The notes under the pieces were generated by a model, which was not told the DNA's origin, ran no database searches, and saw only the letters and a program-made list of their open reading frames with translations. From contig JAVJWR010000033.1 of the NCBI GenBank assembly GCA_040221975.1, forward strand, positions 186,001 to 250,000: a stretch of 64,000 bases of DNA, written 5' to 3'. The stretch comes from Haliea sp040221975. Lineage in GTDB: Bacteria > Pseudomonadota > Gammaproteobacteria > Pseudomonadales > Halieaceae. Made by a program: the position numbers and the translations under genes. Positions 26,369 through 35,463 of this stretch are shown here, piece by piece (positions within the stretch are counted from its first letter, which is position 1; the number at the start of each line of letters is the position of its first letter).

Positions 26369-27190
26369 GTGAGCAGAATAGCTGGACGCTTCCAGCAGTT
26401 GGCAGCCCAGGGTCGGAAGGCGCTGGTTCCCTATATCGTGGTCGGCGATCCGGAGATGGCGCTGACGGTACCGCTGATGCATGCCCTGGTGGCGGCCGGA
26501 GCGGACATCATTGAACTGGGAGTGCCGTTCTCCGACCCCATGTCCGAGGGCCCGGTTATCCAGAAGGCCCACGAGCGGGCGCTGGCCAACGGTGCGCGCC
26601 TGCGCGATGCCCTGGACATGGTGCAGAGTTTTCGTGAGCAGGATGCGGAGACGCCGGTAGTGCTGATGGGCTATGCCAATCCGGTCGAGCACATGGGCCA
26701 TGGCGTCTTTGCCGATCGTGCGGCAATGGCCGGTGTCGACGGCCTGCTGACCGTGGATATCCCGCCGGAGGAAGTGGCCGCTGTCAACGCCGAGCTGCAT
26801 CGGGTAGGCATGGACAATATCTTCCTGATAGCGCCGACCACGCCCTCGGCACGGATCAAGGCTATCGTCGAGCAGGCCAGTGGTTTCGTCTACTACGTGG
26901 CACTCAAGGGTGTAACCGGCGCCGGCAATCTCGACGCCGCCGACGTTGCCGAGCACCTGACGCGAATCCGCACGCACACCCAGTTGCCGCTGGCCGTAGG
27001 TTTCGGTATCAAGGACGCGGCATCTGCCCGCCTCGTTGGCGCCAGTGCCGACGGCGTGGTGGTGGGTAGTGCGCTGGTGGACTGCATTGCCCGCGCCGCC
27101 AGCGAGGGTGCCGATCACGACGGACTGCTGCAGGCAGCATCGGCGCTGGTGGCAGAGATCCGTGAGGGATTGGACGGCATCGCGCCCTAG
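26369..27190 (+). CDS. trpA: Tryptophan synthase alpha chain, with Glu at catalytic position 60
   Basis: A 273-residue TIM barrel that cleaves indole-3-glycerol phosphate to indole for TrpB. Catalytic E49 is present in ADIIELGVPFSDP. The second catalytic acid, normally aspartate at position 60 in the motif DPxADGP, is glutamate here (DPMSEGPV, codon 26546-26548), with numbering that matches E. coli exactly. KGVTGAG and FGIKDA phosphate loops are intact. Start is GTG with AAGGAGAAGG upstream. Apart from E60 it looks functional. Confidence 0.96.
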   Translation: MSRIAGRFQQLAAQGRKALVPYIVVGDPEMALTVPLMHALVAAGADIIELGVPFSDPMSEGPVIQKAHERALANGARLRDALDMVQSFREQDAETPVVLMGYANPVEHMGHGVFADRAAMAGVDGLLTVDIPPEEVAAVNAELHRVGMDNIFLIAPTTPSARIKAIVEQASGFVYYVALKGVTGAGNLDAADVAEHLTRIRTHTQLPLAVGFGIKDAASARLVGASADGVVVGSALVDCIARAASEGADHDGLLQAASALVAEIREGLDGIAP

Positions 27191-27256
27191 ACTCTGCCTC
27201 CGGAAATGGACTGTCGATATTTGGGAGCCAGGGTACTAGTTGCTGCCGCACAGGTT

Positions 27257-27262
27257 TATAAT
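27257..27262 (+). promoter_or_regulatory. Possible -10 element for accD
   Basis: TATAAT stands 24 bases before the accD start in the 95-base trpA-accD gap. No clear -35 hexamer is present at the usual spacing, so this is a -10-only call. Confidence 0.35.
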
Positions 27263-27285
27263 GGTGTCACCAAACGGGAGATGCC

Positions 27286-28236
27286 ATGAGCTGGATTGAC
27301 AAGATACTGCCGTCCGGAGTGCGCAAGGAGGAGGGCGAACGGCGCTCCAGCGTACCCGAGGGGCTGTGGAAAAAATGTGTCAAGTGCGACGCGGTGCTGT
27401 ACCGGCCGGACGTCGAACGCAATGACGATGTCTGCCCCAAGTGTGACCACCACATGCGCATCGGTGCGCGCCGTCGGCTGGACATTTTTCTCGACAAGGA
27501 AGGCCGCGAAGAAATCCTGGCCCACATCGAACCGCTCGACCGTCTCAAGTTTCGCGACAAGAAACGCTACCGTGATCGCATTGCGGCGGCGCAGAAATCT
27601 ACCGGTGAAAAGGACGCGCTGGTGGCGATGCGCGGCACCCTGGAGGGTCTGCCGATTGTTTGCGTGGCTTTCGAGTTCGCGTTCCACGGCGGCTCCATGG
27701 GGTATGCCGTCGGGGAAAAATTCACCCGGGCAGCGCAACTGGCGCTGCAGGAATCCATTCCCCTGGTATGCTTCTCTGCCTCCGGCGGCGCGCGCATGCA
27801 GGAAGCGCTGATCTCGCTGATGCAGATGGCCAAAACCAGCGCTGTTATCGAGCGCATGAAAATCGCCCGGGTACCCTACATTTCGGTGATGACCGATCCG
27901 ATCTATGGCGGCGTCTCCGCATCGCTGGCGCTGCTGGGGGACATCAATGTCGCCGAGCCCGATGCCCGCGCCGGGTTTGCCGGGCCCAACATCATCGAAC
28001 AGACGATCCGCCAGAAGTTGCCCAAGGGTTTTCAGCGCAGTGAATTCTTGCTGGAACACGGCGCTATCGACATGATCGTGCACCGCAATGACATGCGCGA
28101 TACGCTGGCGCGGTTGCTGGCGAAACTGACCGGGCAGGAACTCGTGGCGGCAACAGCCGACGAGGATGAAGAAGATGCCAGCAGTGCGGATTCAGAGGAG
28201 CCGGTCGAGTTCAATCCCGACAACCGGGATGACTGA
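27286..28236 (+). CDS. accD: Acetyl-CoA carboxylase carboxyltransferase beta subunit
   Basis: A 316-residue subunit which, with AccA, transfers carboxyl from biotin to acetyl-CoA to make malonyl-CoA. An N-terminal zinc ribbon uses C31, C34, C50 and C53 (KKCVKCDAV, DVCPKCDHH). The crotonase-like domain has CFSASGGARMQEALISLMQM. An acidic tail rich in Asp/Glu ends the protein. Start ATG has GGGAGA upstream. Its last eight bases overlap folC (ATGACTGA). Confidence 0.97.
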   Translation: MSWIDKILPSGVRKEEGERRSSVPEGLWKKCVKCDAVLYRPDVERNDDVCPKCDHHMRIGARRRLDIFLDKEGREEILAHIEPLDRLKFRDKKRYRDRIAAAQKSTGEKDALVAMRGTLEGLPIVCVAFEFAFHGGSMGYAVGEKFTRAAQLALQESIPLVCFSASGGARMQEALISLMQMAKTSAVIERMKIARVPYISVMTDPIYGGVSASLALLGDINVAEPDARAGFAGPNIIEQTIRQKLPKGFQRSEFLLEHGAIDMIVHRNDMRDTLARLLAKLTGQELVAATADEDEEDASSADSEEPVEFNPDNRDD

Positions 28237-29506
28237 GTCTGCGCTGGCCGTCTGGCTGGCACGTCTGGAGGCGCTGTACCCGCAACCCATCAAGCTGGGC
28301 CTGGACCGCGTTGCGGCTGTCGCCAACACCCTCGGCCTGCTGCCGGTGAAGGTACCCGTGGTCACAGTGGCTGGCACCAACGGCAAGGGTTCGGTGGTTG
28401 CCGCGCTGGAAAGCCTTTTGCACCGGTCCGGTGTTGTCGCCGGCGTTTACACGTCACCTCATTTGCTGCGCTTCAATGAGCGTATCCGCATCAATACAGA
28501 GGAAGCAGGGGACGCGGAAATTGTCGCGGCACTGGAGGATGTTGAAGCGGCACGCGGCGAGATTTCCCTGACCTACTTTGAATACACGACTCTGGCCGCG
28601 TTGCTCCTGTTCCGCTCCCGCGCGGTGGAGGTGGTGGTACTGGAGGTCGGGCTTGGGGGCCGCCTCGATGCGGTCAACATTGTCGACCCGACGGTTGCGG
28701 TGATAACCAGTATCGCCCTGGATCATCAGGACTGGCTGGGCGACAACCTGGACCAGATCGCGCGGGAAAAGGCGGGCATCCTGCGCTCCGGCAAACCAGC
28801 GGTCATTGCGACGAGGGAGCCGGCGGGGCTGCTGGCAGCGGTCGCGGCTAGCGCTGCGGATGCGCGCTGGCTGGGGCAGGAATTCGGTTTTGTGCCGGTG
28901 GGCGAGGGTTGGGGGGGGTGGTTGCAGACGAGTACCGGGGGGCGTCGGCAACTGCCTGTCATGAACAACGCAGCCCTGCTGCCGGCCAATATCTGCGCCG
29001 CACTACAGGTGCTGGAGTTGCTGGACCGGCCTGCCTCCGATGCGGATATCGCGGCGGTGATTCCGGGGCTGCAGCCACCGGGACGCAGGCAGCGGTTGAC
29101 GGTGTCCGGCCTGGATCTGATTCTGGACGTGGCACACAATCCCGCAGCGGTTAACAAATTGGTTGAGTTTATAGACATAACTCCATGTAATGGAAAGACT
29201 ATTGCTGTTTTTTCTGCCATGGCAGACAAGGATATCAAGGCAATGATCGAAGCTGCCGGTGAACGCTTTGGCGCCTGGTTCCTGGCCGACCAGCCGGGCA
29301 ATGCACGCGCTGCTCCAGCCGCTGACATTGCGGGCTTGCTGCGCGGCGCCGGGCAGGGGATGATCAGTGTCAGCAAGAACCTGCGCCAGGCCCTGGCCCG
29401 CGCCCGCAGCGTGCTGGCGCCCGGGGATCGGCTGGTGGTATTCGGGTCCTTTCATACGGTAGCAGCGGCAATGAGTTGGCTGGCAAAGGAGCAGGGGAAG
29501 GGATAA
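28229..29506 (+). CDS. folC: Dihydrofolate synthase / folylpolyglutamate synthase
   Basis: A 425-residue Mur-ligase-fold enzyme that joins glutamate to dihydropteroate and lengthens folate polyglutamate chains. The ATP loop is VAGTNGKGSVVAALES; TYFEYTTLAALLLF and EVGLGGRLDAVN are conserved. ATG 28229 overlaps the accD stop by eight bases, coupling translation. A G8 tract occurs at 28911-28918. It is followed after three bases by the SPOR gene. Confidence 0.96.
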   Translation: MTESALAVWLARLEALYPQPIKLGLDRVAAVANTLGLLPVKVPVVTVAGTNGKGSVVAALESLLHRSGVVAGVYTSPHLLRFNERIRINTEEAGDAEIVAALEDVEAARGEISLTYFEYTTLAALLLFRSRAVEVVVLEVGLGGRLDAVNIVDPTVAVITSIALDHQDWLGDNLDQIAREKAGILRSGKPAVIATREPAGLLAAVAASAADARWLGQEFGFVPVGEGWGGWLQTSTGGRRQLPVMNNAALLPANICAALQVLELLDRPASDADIAAVIPGLQPPGRRQRLTVSGLDLILDVAHNPAAVNKLVEFIDITPCNGKTIAVFSAMADKDIKAMIEAAGERFGAWFLADQPGNARAAPAADIAGLLRGAGQGMISVSKNLRQALARARSVLAPGDRLVVFGSFHTVAAAMSWLAKEQGKG

Positions 29507-29509
29507 CAG

Positions 29510-30133
29510 GTGAACGATATCCTCAAGCAGCGACTGGTCGGCGCCCTGATTCTGATAGCTCTCGGCGTCATCTTCTGGCCGATCATCTTCGTCGATCCCG
29601 ACCAGGGTACAGGGATGGAGGAGTTGCGTATCCCGCCGCGGCCGCAAGTAGATGAGACACCGATCGCGGCTCCGGACCCTGCCGGCCTGCGCGGCTCCCC
29701 GGAACTGGAATACAACGAGGCGGAATTCGCCGATCCCGTGCTTGCAGAGGCAGAATCCCGGGAGTTCAGCGAACCTGTGCCTGCAGAGAGCATGTCTCCG
29801 GTCCCGGCATCGGAGCAGCCTTCTGCCGTGCCAGCGCCGGGTGCGACCCGCACCGAGCGACCGGAGCAGCCAGTGATTGACGCCCAGGGCGTGCCGGTGG
29901 CCTGGATGCTGCAGGTTGCCAGCGTCAGCAGCGCCGAAAAAGCGGAACAGCTGCGCCAGCGCCTGGAGGCCCGTGGCGAGAAAGCCTGGGTGGCCCCGGT
30001 CGCGATCGACGGCCGCACCATGTACCGGGTCAACGTGGGGCCCAAATTCGAGCGCGCCCGGCTGGAGGCGCTGCAATCCGGCATTGACGCCGAGTTTGGT
30101 GTCAACTCCCTGGTCAAGCGCTATCTGCCCTAG
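29510..30133 (+). CDS. dedD: SPOR-domain inner-membrane protein, DedD-like
   Basis: A 207-residue protein with one N-terminal transmembrane helix (LVGALILIALGVIFWPIIF, about 9-27), a Pro/Glu-rich periplasmic linker, and a C-terminal SPOR domain (about 130-207, beginning AWMLQVASVSSAEKAEQL). SPOR domains bind denuded peptidoglycan at the septum, so a role in division is likely, as for DedD, which sits between folC and cvpA in E. coli. Start is GTG with AAGGGAT upstream. The symbol follows position and architecture, not high similarity. Confidence 0.85.
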   Translation: MNDILKQRLVGALILIALGVIFWPIIFVDPDQGTGMEELRIPPRPQVDETPIAAPDPAGLRGSPELEYNEAEFADPVLAEAESREFSEPVPAESMSPVPASEQPSAVPAPGATRTERPEQPVIDAQGVPVAWMLQVASVSSAEKAEQLRQRLEARGEKAWVAPVAIDGRTMYRVNVGPKFERARLEALQSGIDAEFGVNSLVKRYLP

Positions 30134-30250
30134 TGCGGGCCATCCTGGTGCGGGCCCCGTGATTTCCCGACTTTCCTTCAGTGGACACCGCCGCTCTGCT
30201 AGAATGCGCCGCGCGGGCTACAGGAACCAGAGGGCAGGGCAGGGATGTTG

Positions 30251-30763
30251 ATGCTGGATGCATTTACCTGGGTGGATTGGGTTGTGGTTGCGATCGTTGC
30301 CCTGTCCACGCTGCTGAGCCTGCTGCGGGGTTTCACGCGCGAGGCCCTGTCCCTGCTGGGATGGATTGCGGCGTTCGTCATAGCCTATGTGTTCGCCGGT
30401 GAACTGGCCTCGCGCATGACCGGGCTAGTCAGCAATATCACGGCGCGCTATATCACCGCCTGGCTGCTGCTGCTGGTTGGCGTGTTGCTGGTCACAGGGC
30501 TGCTGAGCATGCTCATGGCACAGATGGTAAGAGCCACGGGTCTCGGTACCCTGGACCGGCTCCTGGGTACCATCTTTGGCTTTGCCCGCGGTGTCATCAT
30601 CGTGTTGGTGTTGGTGTTCCTGATTCGGGAACTGCTGCCGCCGCGGGACCAGGTCTGGCTCTACCAGGCCCATTTGATGCCACAAATCGATGCCCTGCTG
30701 AACTGGGCAATGCAAATGCTGGGGCAGCTGAATAGCGATCGGCTGTCGGCAATCAGGACTTGA
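30251..30763 (+). CDS. cvpA: CvpA family membrane protein
   Basis: A 170-residue inner-membrane protein with four predicted helices in its first 130 residues. The N-terminus LDAFTWVDWVVVAIVALST and SLLRGFTREALSLLGWI fit CvpA, which lies upstream of purF in many gammaproteobacteria and was named for a role in colicin V production. ATG 30251 is preferred with GGGCAGGG seven bases upstream; ATG 30245 is possible. A TAGAAT -10-like element stands at 30200-30205. The biochemical role of CvpA remains uncertain. Confidence 0.92.
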   Translation: MLDAFTWVDWVVVAIVALSTLLSLLRGFTREALSLLGWIAAFVIAYVFAGELASRMTGLVSNITARYITAWLLLLVGVLLVTGLLSMLMAQMVRATGLGTLDRLLGTIFGFARGVIIVLVLVFLIRELLPPRDQVWLYQAHLMPQIDALLNWAMQMLGQLNSDRLSAIRT

Positions 30764-30781
30764 AAACGAGGTGTATACTGG

Positions 30782-32305
30782 ATGTGCGGGCTGGTTGGAC
30801 TGGTAGGCACGGGCGATGTCGGGCCAGATATTTATGATGCTCTGACGGTGCTGCAGCACCGCGGCCAGGACGCAGCAGGGATCATGACCTGTCGCGGTGG
30901 TCGCTTCAATCAGCGCAAGAGTGAAGGCCTGGTACGGGACGTGTTCCGACAGGATCACATGCAGCGGCTCAAGGGTCCCATGGGCATTGGCCACGTTCGC
31001 TACCCCACTGCAGGCAGCTCCGGGCCGGCACTGGCGCAACCGTTCTACGTCAACTCTCCCTACGGTATCGCCCTGGCCCACAACGGCAACCTGACCAATT
31101 CCGATCAGCTGACCCGGGAGCTGTTTCAGGACGACCTGCGCCACCTTAACACCGACTCCGACTCCGAAGTGCTGCTCAACGTTTTTGCCCACGAACTGCA
31201 GACTCTGGGCAAACTCAGTCCCGGCGCCGATGACATTTTCCAGGCGGTAAGCGCGGTGCACCGGCGCTGTCGCGGCGGCTATGCCGCGGTGGCCCTGGTG
31301 GTGGACTACGGCGTGGTCGGTTTCCGCGATCCCTTCGGTATCCGCCCGCTGGTGGTCGGGCAGCGCGAGACGCCTGACGGCAACGAGTACATGCTTGCCT
31401 CCGAGAGTGTTGCGCTCGATGTCCTCGGCTTTCGCCTGATCGACGACGTCGCGCCCGGGGAAGCGGTTTTTATCGACGCCAATGGCAAGCTGCACCGGCG
31501 CCAGTGCGCCACCAACCCACAGCTCAGTCCCTGCATCTTCGAACACGTGTACTTTGCACGCCCGGATTCGCTGATGGACGGCGTGTCCGTGTACAAGACC
31601 CGGATGCGCCAGGGCGAGGCCCTGGCCCGCAAGATCCTGCGCCTGCGCCCCGACCACGATATTGATGTGGTGATTCCCATCCCCGATACCAGCCGCATTG
31701 CCGGTCAGGCGCTGGCTTCCGACCTGGGGATCAAGTTCCGCGAAGGTTTCATGAAAAATCGCTATATTGGCCGCACCTTTATCATGCCGGGGCAGAACCA
31801 GCGCAAGAAATCCGTGCGCCAGAAGCTCAACCCGGTACCGCTGGAATTCGACGGCAAGAACGTCATGCTGGTGGACGACTCGATCGTGCGCGGTACTACC
31901 TGCCGCCAGATTATCCAGATGGCGCGAGATGCCGGCGCCGCCAAGGTGTATTTCGCCTCCGCCGCGCCGCCGGTGCGCTATCCGAATGTGTATGGCATCG
32001 ACATGCCGTCGGCGAGCGAGCTCATTGCCCACAATCGCAGTGTAGACGAGGTTTGCGAGTTGATCGGCGCCGACTGGCTGGTATACCAGGATCTCGAGGA
32101 TCTGGTGCAGTGTTCCCGCTCCGGCAACAGGAAAACCTCTGGCTTTGACTGCTCGGTGTTCAACGGCGAGTACCTTACCGGCGATGTCGACCGCGCCTAT
32201 CTCGACCGCATCGAAGCCCTGCGCAATGACGACGCCCAGACCCAGAGCCGCACCCAGTTGCTGGCCGAGGGCACGGTGGTCGGCATCCACAACGACGCCA
32301 GCTGA
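30782..32305 (+). CDS. purF: Amidophosphoribosyltransferase
   Basis: A 507-residue enzyme for the first committed step of purine synthesis, using glutamine and PRPP. Cys2 directly after the initiator Met (MCGLVGLVG) is the N-terminal nucleophile of a class II glutaminase domain (about 2-240), and no propeptide is needed. The PRPP-binding loop is VMLVDDSIVRGTT (about 361-373). It lies 18 bases after cvpA and six before metZ. Confidence 0.97.
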   Translation: MCGLVGLVGTGDVGPDIYDALTVLQHRGQDAAGIMTCRGGRFNQRKSEGLVRDVFRQDHMQRLKGPMGIGHVRYPTAGSSGPALAQPFYVNSPYGIALAHNGNLTNSDQLTRELFQDDLRHLNTDSDSEVLLNVFAHELQTLGKLSPGADDIFQAVSAVHRRCRGGYAAVALVVDYGVVGFRDPFGIRPLVVGQRETPDGNEYMLASESVALDVLGFRLIDDVAPGEAVFIDANGKLHRRQCATNPQLSPCIFEHVYFARPDSLMDGVSVYKTRMRQGEALARKILRLRPDHDIDVVIPIPDTSRIAGQALASDLGIKFREGFMKNRYIGRTFIMPGQNQRKKSVRQKLNPVPLEFDGKNVMLVDDSIVRGTTCRQIIQMARDAGAAKVYFASAAPPVRYPNVYGIDMPSASELIAHNRSVDEVCELIGADWLVYQDLEDLVQCSRSGNRKTSGFDCSVFNGEYLTGDVDRAYLDRIEALRNDDAQTQSRTQLLAEGTVVGIHNDAS

Positions 32306-32311
32306 GGTCCC

Positions 32312-33511
32312 ATGAGCAACCAGAGCGACGACCCGCTGGCGGCTGCCAAACCCGATACCCTCGCCATCCGCGCGGGGATTCACCGGACCGCCGAGGGCGA
32401 GCACTCGGAGCCGATTTTCACCACCTCCAGCTATGTATTTGACTCCGCGGCGGATGCCGCGGCGCGCTTTGCCGGCGACAGCCCCGGCAACGTCTACTCC
32501 CGCTATACCAACCCCACCGTGCGCAGTTTCGAGGAACGGCTGGCGGCACTGGAGGGCGGGGAGGCCGCGGTGGGGACATCCTCGGGCATGGCGGCGATAC
32601 TCAGCACCTGCATGGCGCTGCTCGCTGCCGGCGACCACGTGCTCTGTTCCCGCGACGTCTTCGGCACCACCACCAACCTGTTTGCGCGCTACATGGCCAA
32701 GTTCGGGGTGGCGGTGGACTTCGTGCCGCTGCTGGCCCTGGAGCAGTGGCAGGCGGCCATGCGCCCGGAAACGAAACTGCTGTATATCGAGACGCCCTCG
32801 AACCCTCTGTGCGAGGTGGCGGATATTGGCCAGTTGGCGGACCTGGCCCACGCCGGTGGCGCCCTGCTGGTGGTAGACAACTGTTTTTGTACTCCGGCCC
32901 TGCAGCGGCCACTGGAACTGGGCGCGGACATCGTTATCCATTCCGCCACCAAGTACCTGGACGGCCAGGGCCGCTGCGTCGGCGGTGCGGTGGTTGGCTC
33001 CCGGGCGCTGATGAATGAGATGGTTGTCTTCATGCGCACCTGCGGCCCCACCATGAGCGCGTTCAATGCCTGGGTGTTCCTGAAGGGGCTGGAGACCCTG
33101 CGTCTGCGCATGGAAGCGCATTCGCGCTCGGCGCTGGATCTGGCCCGCTGGCTGCAACAACAGCCCCAGGTACGCCAGGTCTACTATGCGGGCCTGCCGA
33201 GCCACCCCGGTCACGCCCTGGCCAGCCGCCAGCAGCGGGCCTTCGGCGGAGTGCTGTCGTTTGAACTCCACGGCGACCGCGATGCGGCCTGGCGCTGTAT
33301 CGACGCCACCCGCATCATGTCGCTGACGGCGAATCTTGGAGATGCCAAGACCACGATCGTGCATCCCGGCACCACCACCCATGGCCGCCTGACACCGGAC
33401 CAGCGTGCGGAGGCGGGCATCAGTGACAGCCTTATCCGTATCGCCGTGGGACTGGAGGATGTGGAGGACCTGCGCGCGGACTTGCAGCGCGGGCTGGAGG
33501 CGGTTGGCTGA
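32312..33511 (+). CDS. metZ: O-succinylhomoserine sulfhydrylase
   Basis: A 399-residue PLP enzyme of the Cys/Met metabolism family, which joins sulfide to O-succinylhomoserine to form homocysteine. K214 in HSATKYLDGQGR is the PLP lysine; SRYTNPTVRSFEERLAALE and ETPSNPLCEVAD are family hallmarks. The purF-metZ order is as in Pseudomonas, where this gene is called metZ. Close relatives include MetB and MetY; I favour MetZ from context and the GRCVGGAV loop. Confidence 0.93.
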   Translation: MSNQSDDPLAAAKPDTLAIRAGIHRTAEGEHSEPIFTTSSYVFDSAADAAARFAGDSPGNVYSRYTNPTVRSFEERLAALEGGEAAVGTSSGMAAILSTCMALLAAGDHVLCSRDVFGTTTNLFARYMAKFGVAVDFVPLLALEQWQAAMRPETKLLYIETPSNPLCEVADIGQLADLAHAGGALLVVDNCFCTPALQRPLELGADIVIHSATKYLDGQGRCVGGAVVGSRALMNEMVVFMRTCGPTMSAFNAWVFLKGLETLRLRMEAHSRSALDLARWLQQQPQVRQVYYAGLPSHPGHALASRQQRAFGGVLSFELHGDRDAAWRCIDATRIMSLTANLGDAKTTIVHPGTTTHGRLTPDQRAEAGISDSLIRIAVGLEDVEDLRADLQRGLEAVG

Positions 33512-33532
33512 CACAGCCGCGGGAGTGTAGAC

Positions 33533-34462
33533 ATGGAGATACAGGCCGCAATTGACAGCGCGGTGGCGGAAGTCGGCACCGTGCTGCTGGGCAAGGAAGC
33601 ACAGGTGCGCCTGGCGCTGTGCTGTCTGCTGTCCCGCGGCCACCTGTTGATCGAGGACCTGCCGGGCATGGGCAAGACCACGCTCTCCCACGCCCTCGCG
33701 GAAGTGCTGGGGCTGTCCTACAAGCGGGTCCAGTTCACCAGCGACCTGCTGCCGGCCGACATACTCGGCGTCTCGGTCTACAATCGCAACGATGCCAGCT
33801 TCAGCTTCCATCCCGGCCCCATCTTTACCCAGGTACTGCTGGCCGACGAGATCAATCGCACAACACCGCGCACCCAGAGCGCGCTGCTGGAGGCCATGGC
33901 CGAAGGCCAGGTGACCATCGAGGGTGAGACCCGGTCGCTGCCGGAACCGTTTTTCGTGATTGCCACCCAGAACCCGATCCACCAGTCCGGCACCTACCCG
34001 CTGCCCGAGAGCCGGCTGGACCGTTTTCTGATGCGGCTGCAGCTGGGGTACCCGGATCCACAGGCGGAGCGACAGATGTTCCTCAGCAAGCACTCCGGCC
34101 GGTTCAGCACCGCGCCGCTGCGCCGCTGCCTGACGCCGGAGCAATTGCGCGAATTTCGGGCAGCGGTAGCCGGGGTGCATGTCGCAGAGACCTTGCTGGA
34201 CTACCTGCAGCGCCTGGTGGCGTTTACCCGCCAGAGCCGGGAGTTCGCTGTCGGCCTGTCGCCACGGGGGGCCCTGGCCCTGCTGGACTGTGCCCGCACC
34301 TGGGCCTTCATGGATGGCCGCAGCCACGTGGTCCCGGAGGACCTGCAGGCAGTGTTGGCGGCAGTGGCCGGCCATCGCCTGGTACCCAGCGGCGACTACG
34401 CCGGTGACGGCCAGGCGCTGGTGGATCTGCTCCAGCGCAGCGTGGACGTGATAGGGCGCTGA
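33533..34462 (+). CDS. MoxR-family AAA+ ATPase
   Basis: A 309-residue AAA+ ATPase. The Walker A loop is DLPGMGKTT (42-50), Walker B is LLADEINR, and the arginine-rich sensor region follows NPIHQSGTYPLPESRLDRF. MoxR proteins act as chaperone-like ATPases for DUF58/von Willebrand-type partners. It starts a three-gene unit with a DUF58 protein (8-base gap) and a transglutaminase membrane protein. The same trio is common in proteobacteria; the exact client is unknown. Confidence 0.93.
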   Translation: MEIQAAIDSAVAEVGTVLLGKEAQVRLALCCLLSRGHLLIEDLPGMGKTTLSHALAEVLGLSYKRVQFTSDLLPADILGVSVYNRNDASFSFHPGPIFTQVLLADEINRTTPRTQSALLEAMAEGQVTIEGETRSLPEPFFVIATQNPIHQSGTYPLPESRLDRFLMRLQLGYPDPQAERQMFLSKHSGRFSTAPLRRCLTPEQLREFRAAVAGVHVAETLLDYLQRLVAFTRQSREFAVGLSPRGALALLDCARTWAFMDGRSHVVPEDLQAVLAAVAGHRLVPSGDYAGDGQALVDLLQRSVDVIGR

Positions 34463-34470
34463 GCCCGGCG

Positions 34471-35463
34471 ATGGCCGCTTCCGGCGAGGCGACAGAGCAC
34501 GCCATCGACGCGCCGCGAGGTCGCTTCGGCCGCTGGCTGGAGCGGCGGATTCCGCCGGCCCGTTCGGTGACCCTGGATCAGCGCCGGATCTTCATCTTTC
34601 CCTCCCTGCCCGGGCTGTTCTTCGTCCTCCTGCTGTTGCTGATCCTGCTCACCGCGATCAACTACCAGAACAACATGGCCTACGCAGTAGCCTTTCTGCT
34701 CGCTACCCTGTTCATTGTTGGCATTCTCCACACCTACGCCAATTTGGCCGGCCTGAGCCTGCACGCGCTGGCTGCGAGCCCCGCCTTCCCGGGGCAGCAG
34801 AGCGAGTTCAGCCTGCGCCTGCAGCATGGCCGCCGCGCTGCCCACTACGGGCTGCGTCTGGCCTGGCCCCGGGGCGGAGATATTGAGGTCAGCCTGGACG
34901 ACCGCGATAGCGCGGAGCTGCGGCTGTTCGTGCCGGTGGCAAGGCGCGGCTGGCACCACCCGGGACGCCTGTTGCTGGAGAGCAGCTACCCCCTGGGACT
35001 GCTGCGCTGCTGGACCTGGGTCGACCTGGACCTGCGGGCGCTGGTCTATCCGCAGCCGCTGGCCTCGCCGGAGCTTCCCGGAACCACCAGCGACAGCCCC
35101 GAGGGCGCAGCGGTAGCCGTCGCCGGCAGCGATGACTTCTACGGTTTCCGCGAATACCGGCCCGGGGACTCCCTGCGGCAGGTGCACTGGAAGGGACTGG
35201 CCAAGGGCCAGGCCCTGCAGAGCAAGCACTATGCCGCGTACACCGATCGCAGCGCCTGGCTGGACTGGGATGCGTTCCCCGGCATTCCACTGGAACAGCG
35301 CCTTTCCCACCTCTGTCACTGGGCGCTGGCATGCGAGCGCGGCGGCGATGACTACGGTCTGCGCCTGCCCGGAACGGAAATCCCCCCCGCCCGGGGCGAA
35401 GCACAGCTGGAACGGGTGCTGACCGCGCTGGCGCTGTTTGGTATCGGGGGGCAGCGGTCGTGA
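34471..35463 (+). CDS. DUF58 domain membrane protein
   Basis: A 330-residue protein. Two adjacent N-terminal transmembrane helices (about 45-90, including FFVLLLLLILLTAI) precede a region that includes DFYGFREYRPGDSLRQVHWK, the DUF58 signature. It is anchored in the inner membrane. It sits between the MoxR ATPase and the transglutaminase gene, overlapping the latter by four bases (GTGA). DUF58 proteins are presumed partners of MoxR; function here is inferred from context. Confidence 0.92.
   Translation: MAASGEATEHAIDAPRGRFGRWLERRIPPARSVTLDQRRIFIFPSLPGLFFVLLLLLILLTAINYQNNMAYAVAFLLATLFIVGILHTYANLAGLSLHALAASPAFPGQQSEFSLRLQHGRRAAHYGLRLAWPRGGDIEVSLDDRDSAELRLFVPVARRGWHHPGRLLLESSYPLGLLRCWTWVDLDLRALVYPQPLASPELPGTTSDSPEGAAVAVAGSDDFYGFREYRPGDSLRQVHWKGLAKGQALQSKHYAAYTDRSAWLDWDAFPGIPLEQRLSHLCHWALACERGGDDYGLRLPGTEIPPARGEAQLERVLTALALFGIGGQRS

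Noticed and set aside
30425..34375. Open frame of over 1300 codons on the minus strand across cvpA, purF, metZ and the MoxR gene
   Set aside because: It is antisense to four well-supported genes; GC-rich DNA with strong codon bias leaves such frames open by chance, and its translation shows no family motif.
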